A model generated the notes under the pieces. The model had not been told where the DNA came from and made no database searches. It saw nothing but the letters and a program-made list of their open reading frames with translations. The position numbers were made by a program, and so were the translations under genes. A stretch of 64,000 bases of DNA from Dehalococcoidia bacterium (GTDB taxonomy: Bacteria; Chloroflexota; Dehalococcoidia; E44-bin15): the NCBI GenBank assembly GCA_041649635.1, contig JBAZMV010000001.1:620001-684000 (forward strand), in the 5' to 3' direction. This document shows positions 59,048 to 64,000 of the stretch, one piece after another (the stretch's first letter is position 1; every line of letters starts with the position of its first letter).

Positions 59048-59770
59048 ATGCAAGAAGACGAAAGACGGAAAACGGAGCGCGGCGAGGTCGCCAGGAAAAG
59101 CTACAACCGATTGAGCCGCTGGTACGATCTGCTGTCGAACGGATTTGAAAGCAGCCTCAGAAGCAGCGCACTCAAGCTCATCGACGCCAAAGAGGGAGAG
59201 ACCTTGCTGGAGATCGGATTCGGCACAGGCCATTGCATCGTCGCGCTGGCTCGATCGGTGGGACGCTCCGGCATGGTATACGGCATCGACATCTCGGATG
59301 GTATGTGGCGAATCGCAAACGGCAGGGTACGCAAGTCGGGACTCAACGACAGGGTCTATCTGGAACGCGGCGATGCCATGCAGCTCCCTTTCAAGGACGA
59401 ACTATTCGACGCCGTATTCATGAGCTTCACCGTGGAGCTGTTCCACTCTACGGAGATACCCGCGGTTCTGAGCCAGTGCCGCAGGGTTCTCAAGAACGAC
59501 GGCCGGATATGCGTAGCGTCCCTATCGAAGAAAGAAGAGCCCGGATTCATGATCAAGCTCTACCTCTGGGCGCATCACAAGTTTCCCGGCATAGTCGACT
59601 GCCGCCCTATCTACGTGCAGGACGATTTAGAGGAAGCGGGTTTCCTTACGTCGAAAAGCATTCGAATAAAAAAACTTGGGCTGCCCGTCGAGATCGTACT
59701 GGCTAAGAAATCCGGCGCGGTGCCGGCACAGAGCGAGCCCGCGGCAGCGGAGTTGCAGCCAACGGCTTAG
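59048..59770 (+). CDS. SAM-dependent methyltransferase, UbiE-like class I
   Basis: The 240-residue protein has NRLSRWYDLLSNGFES, then the SAM-binding LLEIGFGTGHCIVALARSVG, an acidic strand end GIDISDGMW, and LERGDAMQLPFKDELFDAVF: class I methyltransferase motifs with UbiE-like character. A strong AAGGAGG site (59036-59042) is present. The tail (PAQSEPAAAELQP) is low-complexity. Its substrate is unknown; candidates are quinone precursors or lipids. Confidence 0.85.
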   Translation: MQEDERRKTERGEVARKSYNRLSRWYDLLSNGFESSLRSSALKLIDAKEGETLLEIGFGTGHCIVALARSVGRSGMVYGIDISDGMWRIANGRVRKSGLNDRVYLERGDAMQLPFKDELFDAVFMSFTVELFHSTEIPAVLSQCRRVLKNDGRICVASLSKKEEPGFMIKLYLWAHHKFPGIVDCRPIYVQDDLEEAGFLTSKSIRIKKLGLPVEIVLAKKSGAVPAQSEPAAAELQPTA

Positions 59771-59834
59771 CCCCTTCGATTGACTTTACCCGCATTCATG
59801 CTAAACTTCATACAATCGGAATGGAGGTTATGGT

Positions 59835-60317
59835 ATGAGCGACATAGAAATAATCGAGTCCAAACCGGCCCCCGACTTCGAGCTCGCAGACAGCGAAGGC
59901 CGCAAAGTCAGGCTTTCGTCGTACAAAGGCGACAAAAACTTAGTCCTCATTTTCAATCGCGGCTTCGTCTGACCGTACTGCCGAAAGCATATGGCGCAGT
60001 TGCGCCAGGAGTATCAAGAGTTCGTGAAAAGGGACGCCGAGGTCATAGCCATAGGCCCGGAGAACCCCAAGGCTTTCGCGGATTGGTGGCGCGGCCATGA
60101 TATGCCGTTCATCGGTTTGCCCGACCCTGAACACAGCGTGTCCAAGCTGTACGGGCAGCAGGTCAAGATATTCAAGCTGGGGCGCATGCCGGCGCAGCTG
60201 ATAATAGATAAAAAGGGCATGATACGTTATAAGCACTACGGCAATTCAATGTCGGACATAGCTGAAAACAGCGAACTGCTCTCTAAACTCGACGAACTTA
60301 ACATGGAAAAAGCGTAA
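59835..60317 (+). CDS. Peroxiredoxin-like (AhpC/TSA) selenoprotein with in-frame UGA
   Basis: The frame from ATG 59835 to 60317 codes for 160 residues if UGA 59970-59972 (codon 46) is read as selenocysteine. It begins KPAPDFELADSEGRKVRLSS and continues NLVLIFNRGFV-U-PYCRKHMAQL, where homologues have CPYC, so Sec replaces the first (peroxidatic-type) Cys. After UGA the frame continues through PAQLIIDKKGMIRYKHYG, a thioredoxin-fold strand. A hairpin with the features of a bacterial SECIS lies 20-35 bases after UGA. GGAGG (59823-59827) precedes the start. Unless read through, only a 45-residue peptide would be made. It probably reduces peroxides. Confidence 0.88.
59973..60007 (+). promoter_or_regulatory. 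Bacterial SECIS element
   Basis: TGGCGC (59992-59997), loop AGTT (59998-60001) and GCGCCA (60002-60007) form a perfect six-base-pair stem. The loop starts 26 bases after the UGA, within the range known for bacterial SECIS elements (about 16-37), and has G as its second base, as in the consensus for SelB recognition. It lies within the coding sequence, as expected. Confidence 0.85.
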
Positions 60318-60387
60318 TTAGCGATTCAAGAACTATCGACGATTGGCTCGGAAGAGTTATATCCTAAAGGGGGAGCCGGGTGTGGCC

Positions 60388-60490
60388 GTAGGGGCTTGAT
60401 TAATCAAGCCCTCATAGAAATTTTTTATAGCAGCGAATCTTGTACCCGCCCTATCTCGAAGTTGAATTGGGGGATACAGGGGATTGATTA
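60388..60490. repeat. REP-like hairpin and repeat tail
   Basis: GTAGGGGCTTGATTAATCAA then GCCC (60388-60411) is a GTAG-foot hairpin with core TTGATTAATCAA. Further on, CGCCCTATCTCGAAGTTGAA with TTGGGGGATACAGGGGATTG (about 60447-60487) is the tail that follows REP copies at 26615 and 56884 but here lacks its own hairpin. No gene lies between 60318 and 60540. Confidence 0.75.
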
Positions 60491-60540
60491 TCTGGTAAAC
60501 GACCCTCTTTGGCCCGCCAATGGTTAATGGATAATTTCAT

Positions 60541-61875
60541 ATGGTAAAAAAACGAACTGCCAAGGTCGCGATCTTTGTGCACGGCTGGGATGCTACAAGC
60601 GCCGTCTGGAAACAGCCTAAAAGCAATCCTAACGCCATTAAACGCCTTTTCGAGGATAGGGGCTACCTGGTACATCAGCCGGACCTGCCAGGCAAGTTTA
60701 TGGCCCATAACAAAGATTTCTACTACTACGCGAAATTCCTGGCGAAAGAGGTTGAAGCTTACGCCCTGCCGGAAGGGCTGTCGCCTAAAGACGAGGGCTG
60801 GGCTGACGAGGTGAACCTTGTATGCCACAGCATGGGAGGCATCGTGGCCCTGCTCTACCTCAGGGACGAAATCGGCAACCCGGAGGCGAAGCAGAAGATA
60901 ACGCGGGTAATAACTATGGCGACGCCGTTCCACGGCACCACCATACCGATAAAACAGATAGCGCACGTGCTCATGCCCGGCATCGGAGATATAACTTTCG
61001 ATGCCTTCATGAATCGCGCCGCCGTTTGCTATCAGCAGGCGCAGCTGGCCGGACCATTCATGCGCCGATTGCACTCGCTGCCGGAGCGCACGCCGCATGT
61101 AAAATTTCACAGTATCTGGACCCGCGGCGATGTTGTGGTAGCGCCGAACCACACGGCGGTGCTGGAAGGCGCCAGCAACTATTATCTCGACACATCCAGC
61201 ATCGGGCACGCCGACATCATGTGGAATAAGGAAACCCTGCATATCATTAAGAATATCCTGCATGATAAGATATCGCCGTCGGGGCTCCAGACATACCCTC
61301 CGGCGGATACGGGCGACGATCACCCGCATCAGTGGTTCCCCGCATCGGGCACCGACGATACCACGCCGGTCTGGTCCGCGGGGGAGAAGCGCTATTTCTT
61401 ATGGAGATGCCGCAACGGCGGTTGCAACGCTTCGGAGATCTCCATCAACCGGCCGCGATTGAAGGGATGTTCTATAGGCCAGGTCGATGAGAAGTACCGC
61501 TGGCACAGATGGCAGTCGACGGGACTGAAACGCTACCGCTGCAGCAGATGCCAACTGACGGTGAGGGCAGCGGTCAAACCGTCGTCTACGGAAAGCCCGG
61601 AATGCATGAAAAACGGAAAGGCCGGCAAACACAAGTGGACGCTGGCATCACAGCAATGGGTCTGCAAGAACGAGAGTGACGGAAGTAAATGCGGAAAAAC
61701 AGAATGGAGCCGGTTCACGCCCGGCCTGCTCGGCTGCCGTGTCGGCCGGACAAGATCCATGGCACATCTCTGGTACAAAACGGAGCCGAGGTTCCAATAT
61801 ATGTTCAGGTGTACGGCGTGTCGAAAAACTGTATGGCATTCAGACCCGCCGCCGGAAAAGCTAAGCAAGGTGTAA
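60541..61875 (+). CDS. Alpha/beta hydrolase with C-terminal duplicated Cys module
   Basis: The 444-residue protein has an N-terminal alpha/beta hydrolase domain (residues 1-240): FVHGWDATSAVW oxyanion loop, nucleophile elbow VCHSMGGIVALLYL, and a late His in SIGHADIMWN; it resembles lipases and PGAP1-like esterases. The C-terminal 160 residues hold two units of a Cys module: WRC.NGGC, LKGCSIG, RYRCSRC in unit 1 and WVC..GSKC, LLGCRVG, FRCTACRK in unit 2. Each unit should bind a zinc ion. No signal peptide is evident. The module and its function are unrecognised. Confidence 0.75.
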   Translation: MVKKRTAKVAIFVHGWDATSAVWKQPKSNPNAIKRLFEDRGYLVHQPDLPGKFMAHNKDFYYYAKFLAKEVEAYALPEGLSPKDEGWADEVNLVCHSMGGIVALLYLRDEIGNPEAKQKITRVITMATPFHGTTIPIKQIAHVLMPGIGDITFDAFMNRAAVCYQQAQLAGPFMRRLHSLPERTPHVKFHSIWTRGDVVVAPNHTAVLEGASNYYLDTSSIGHADIMWNKETLHIIKNILHDKISPSGLQTYPPADTGDDHPHQWFPASGTDDTTPVWSAGEKRYFLWRCRNGGCNASEISINRPRLKGCSIGQVDEKYRWHRWQSTGLKRYRCSRCQLTVRAAVKPSSTESPECMKNGKAGKHKWTLASQQWVCKNESDGSKCGKTEWSRFTPGLLGCRVGRTRSMAHLWYKTEPRFQYMFRCTACRKTVWHSDPPPEKLSKV

Positions 61876-62007
61876 TCCCTTAGTGAAAACGCAGGGACAT
61901 CGGTTGACCTGCCTCTCGCGACGACCAAAGCATGGTAGGCCTACAGAGAATTAACCTGTACTTTACAGCCAAATCCCTATAATATATACGATATAACTAT
62001 ATTCTTT

Positions 62008-62685
62008 ATGCGATACGACGAGATAATACGTAAACTACAGAAGTTATCGAATCCGAAGTCTGTGGCAGGAATGGCTAGATACGGAATAAAACCTGCGAAA
62101 GCCTACGGGGTATCGATCCCTGACCTGAGAGCCATCGCAAAGGAGATCGGCACGGATCACGAACTGGCCTTAGAGCTATGGCGTTCCGGCATACACGAGG
62201 CGCGTATAATCGCCGGCATGATAGCCGACCCCGATAGAACTACGGAGAAACTGATCGACTCATGGGTCAGTGATTTCGATTCGTGGGACATTTGCGATCA
62301 GTGCTGCATGAACCTGTTCAGAAGCACCAAATTCGCCTATGGGAAAGCCGTTGAGTGGAGCGCCAACGAAAAAGAATACATCAAAAGGGCCGGCTTCGTC
62401 ATGATGGCCTGCCTGGCAGTCGGAGATAAGAAGGCCGGCGACGAAAAATTTCTGGAGTTCCTTCCTATAATCGAGCGGGAAGCTGGCGACAGTAGAAACT
62501 ACGTGCAAAAAGCGGTAAACTGGGCACTGAGGCAAATCGGCAAGCGCAACGCCGTACTAAATAAAAAAGCTATCGAGACAGCAGAGGAGATACAGAAGAT
62601 GAGCATGCGCAGCGCCAAGTGGATTGCATCCGACGCCTTGCGCGAATTGAAAAGCGAAGCGGTGCAGGCGAGGTTGAAAGGCTAA
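62008..62685 (+). CDS. AlkD-like DNA alkylation repair protein
   Basis: The 225-residue HEAT-repeat protein resembles AlkD-type DNA glycosylases: MARYGIKPAKAYGVSIPDLR at the start, ELALELWRSGIHEARIIAGM, then DSWDICDQCCMNLF and NYVQKAVNWALRQIGKRN, signatures of the family. AlkD removes N3- and N7-alkylated purines without base flipping. A Trp-Asp pair (SWD) in the middle is typical. It is a single gene with an AT-rich leader; no ribosome site is obvious. Confidence 0.88.
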   Translation: MRYDEIIRKLQKLSNPKSVAGMARYGIKPAKAYGVSIPDLRAIAKEIGTDHELALELWRSGIHEARIIAGMIADPDRTTEKLIDSWVSDFDSWDICDQCCMNLFRSTKFAYGKAVEWSANEKEYIKRAGFVMMACLAVGDKKAGDEKFLEFLPIIEREAGDSRNYVQKAVNWALRQIGKRNAVLNKKAIETAEEIQKMSMRSAKWIASDALRELKSEAVQARLKG

Positions 62686-62720
62686 TAGCTATAAATCATA
62701 AACGAGGAATTAGATAAACG

Positions 62721-63362
62721 ATGTCCAAGAAAAAGAAAAACGAATCCAAATCAGGAAGTTTCCAGAAACTTAAAGTTAAATACAAAGTTGAGTACGAAGC
62801 GACAATTTCAAACGTTCAAAAACGATACCCAAAATGGAAAATATTCGCATTAGGCGCGGTTGTAGTAATCGCAATCGTAGTAGGATTAGCGATTGGATTA
62901 CAGCCGTCCAACGAAGCAACGACGGCGCGCGACGGCGACGCGGTGAAAGTAGCCTATACCGGCAGCTACGATAACGGCTCGGTATTCGACTCCGCAAACG
63001 CCAGCGCCCCATTAGAATTCACCATCGGCAACAGCAGCATGATACCCGGCTTCGTGAAAGGCGTCATAGGCATGAGCGTGGACCAGACGAAGACGATTCG
63101 CTTGGCGCCTGAGGATGCCTACGGCCCGGCGGAGTTCATAGAAAGTCTTGACTCTTTCCCGCCTAACACTAATGTCGCTGTCGGACAATATTATAGTATT
63201 ACACGTGATGGGGTATACATCGAGGCGCGGGTTGCTGCAGTAGAAGGCGACACCATAACTATGCAAAATCTGAATAAAATGGCCGGGCAGTATCTGAACT
63301 TCGAGATAACGCTAGTCGAATTGATAAAGGCGGGGCAGCCTGCCACAAATACGAGCGGTTGA
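62721..63362 (+). CDS. Membrane-anchored FKBP-type peptidyl-prolyl isomerase
   Basis: The 213-residue protein has a Lys-rich cytoplasmic start, a hydrophobic anchor (residues about 40-65, WKIFALGAVVVIAIVVGLAI), and an FKBP domain: VKVAYTGSYDNGSVFDSANA, PLEFTIGNSSMIPGFVKGV, and LAPEDAYGP with a SlyD-like insert-in-flap (residues 145-190, SITRDGVYIEARVAAVEGDT). It is followed by two more FKBP genes. The domain should be extracytoplasmic. It helps fold exported proteins. Confidence 0.88.
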   Translation: MSKKKKNESKSGSFQKLKVKYKVEYEATISNVQKRYPKWKIFALGAVVVIAIVVGLAIGLQPSNEATTARDGDAVKVAYTGSYDNGSVFDSANASAPLEFTIGNSSMIPGFVKGVIGMSVDQTKTIRLAPEDAYGPAEFIESLDSFPPNTNVAVGQYYSITRDGVYIEARVAAVEGDTITMQNLNKMAGQYLNFEITLVELIKAGQPATNTSG

Positions 63363-63418
63363 GCTTTGCTTCGACATTACAAGAACATATAACACTTGAG
63401 CGCTACGGAGGGAACTGA

Positions 63419-63937
63419 GTGAAAATAAAAAGATCGACTGAACAAATTCTGAAAGTGCTATTTATAGTATCGATAGCATGTATTTCTATGCTGAGCGCCT
63501 GCTCCAGCGAAGCAGCTACAGCTAAGGAGGGAGACACCGTAAAGGTTCTTTACGTCGGTACCTACGAAAACGGCTCAGTGTTCGATTCGTCGGAGTTGCA
63601 TGGCGGCGACCCGCTGGAGTTTACAATTGGCGAAGGAAGATTGCTCCCCGATTTTGAACAGGCCGTCATAGGACTGGCCGAGAGCGAGTCCTCTGACGTA
63701 AGCATCTCAGCCGAAGATGGATACGGCCCTCTTGAAGTGGTACTTACCCTGGAATCGGGAGCGGAACCGCCCGTCCTTGGCCAGCAGTATCAAGTACAGT
63801 TAACAAATGGTAAGGTCATCATCGCCGTAGTCACCAACGTGTCGGAGACAAACGTCACTTTCCTTAATACTCATCAACTAGCCGGCCAGAATTTGAACTT
63901 TGAAATAACGCTGGTGGAAATAGTATCCACTGAATAA
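63419..63937 (+). CDS. FKBP-type peptidyl-prolyl isomerase lipoprotein
   Basis: The 172-residue protein starts at GTG 63419 after a GGAGGG site. The signal peptide ends in the lipobox ISMLSACSS, so it is predicted to be lipid-anchored. The FKBP part has VKVLYVGTYENGSVFDSSEL, PLEFTIGEGRLLPDFEQAV and ISAEDGYGPLEVVL, and ends in a strand FEITLVEIVSTE. It resembles the preceding membrane-anchored FKBP, suggesting tandem duplication. The SlyD-like flap is present but shorter. Confidence 0.88.
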   Translation: MKIKRSTEQILKVLFIVSIACISMLSACSSEAATAKEGDTVKVLYVGTYENGSVFDSSELHGGDPLEFTIGEGRLLPDFEQAVIGLAESESSDVSISAEDGYGPLEVVLTLESGAEPPVLGQQYQVQLTNGKVIIAVVTNVSETNVTFLNTHQLAGQNLNFEITLVEIVSTE

Positions 63938-63976
63938 TCAAACGAGCTTATATTTTTTCGATTCGAAAGGAGCCAG

Positions 63977-64000
63977 ATGGCAAAGGCAAAACCCGGCGAT
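63977..64000 (+). CDS. Partial gene at the right edge, probably a third FKBP-type isomerase
   Basis: Eight codons are visible (MAKAKPGD) after an AAAGGAG ribosome site. MAKAKPGD is a common start of SlyD/FKBP proteins (usually followed by TVKVHYTG), and the two preceding genes are FKBPs. The rest lies beyond the window. Confidence 0.5.

Noticed and set aside
59991..60317. A separate 108-codon gene starting MAQLRQEYQ
   Set aside because: It is the continuation of the selenoprotein after UGA; there is no ribosome site, and residues upstream of UGA complete the fold.

Overview
The window looks like a chromosomal segment of an anaerobic, moderately GC-rich bacterium, most likely a Chloroflexota member close to Dehalococcoidia. 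This is inferred from gene content: a split F-type ATP synthase operon, a DUF951 protein between pyrF and cysK, a PAS-LuxR regulator, many flavin and Fe-S reductases, and a UGA-encoded selenoprotein. There is no rRNA in the window to confirm it and I saw no tRNA gene.

Region 1 (1-10.7 kb, minus strand) is the ATP synthase operon in the order atpZ/I-like, atpB, atpE, atpF, atpH, acs, an OFA-type transporter, atpA, atpG, a small helix-turn-helix gene and atpD (cut by the window edge). Acetyl-CoA synthetase and a monocarboxylate-type transporter sit between the delta and alpha subunits. A zinc-ribbon protein, a bifunctional-nuclease (DUF151) protein and an RluB-type pseudouridine synthase lie upstream. 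Region 2 (11-16 kb) has a MoxR ATPase/VWA pair, a broken REP-associated transposase between two REP hairpins, and an AT-rich pair of secreted proteins (a G1-peptidase-like protein and a lipoprotein).

Region 3 (16-37.4 kb) is rich in redox enzymes for hydrophobic, perhaps steroid- or terpenoid-like, substrates: two KstD/fumarate-reductase-like flavoproteins, an SCP2-Old Yellow Enzyme fusion, an NTF2-like protein, a phytoene-desaturase-like flavoprotein, a CrtC/AttH-like protein, an SDR, a phosphotransferase-SCP2 fusion and two paralogous 2[4Fe-4S] proteins behind a PAS-LuxR regulator. Housekeeping genes (cysK, pyrF, MazG-like, thioesterase, glycosyltransferase) are interspersed. ybeY and a radical SAM gene follow.

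Region 4 (39.3-50.1 kb) is one giant secreted gene (3505 codons) built from RCC1, LRR, glycine-rich, PKD, RHS/YD and further PKD modules. Its leader has a consensus promoter, a class I cyclic-di-GMP riboswitch and an intrinsic terminator, so second-messenger control of a surface protein is likely. Region 5 (50.2-53.5 kb) is accessory: a RelE/AbrB-type toxin-antitoxin pair, a pentapeptide-repeat remnant, an HNH nuclease and repeat islands. Region 6 (53.7-64 kb) has dnaX-ybaB-recR, a small membrane protein, a caspase-fold-like lipoprotein, a methyltransferase, a peroxiredoxin-like selenoprotein with a SECIS hairpin, an alpha/beta hydrolase with duplicated Cys modules, an AlkD-like protein and a run of FKBP-type isomerases.

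Two dispersed repeat families run through the whole window. One is REP-like hairpins with a GTAG foot, matching the known RAYT/REP arrangement; one copy lies in frame inside dnaX and several supply or abut gene stop codons. The other is MITE-like elements of about 60-140 bp with TGTCATTGCGAG termini.
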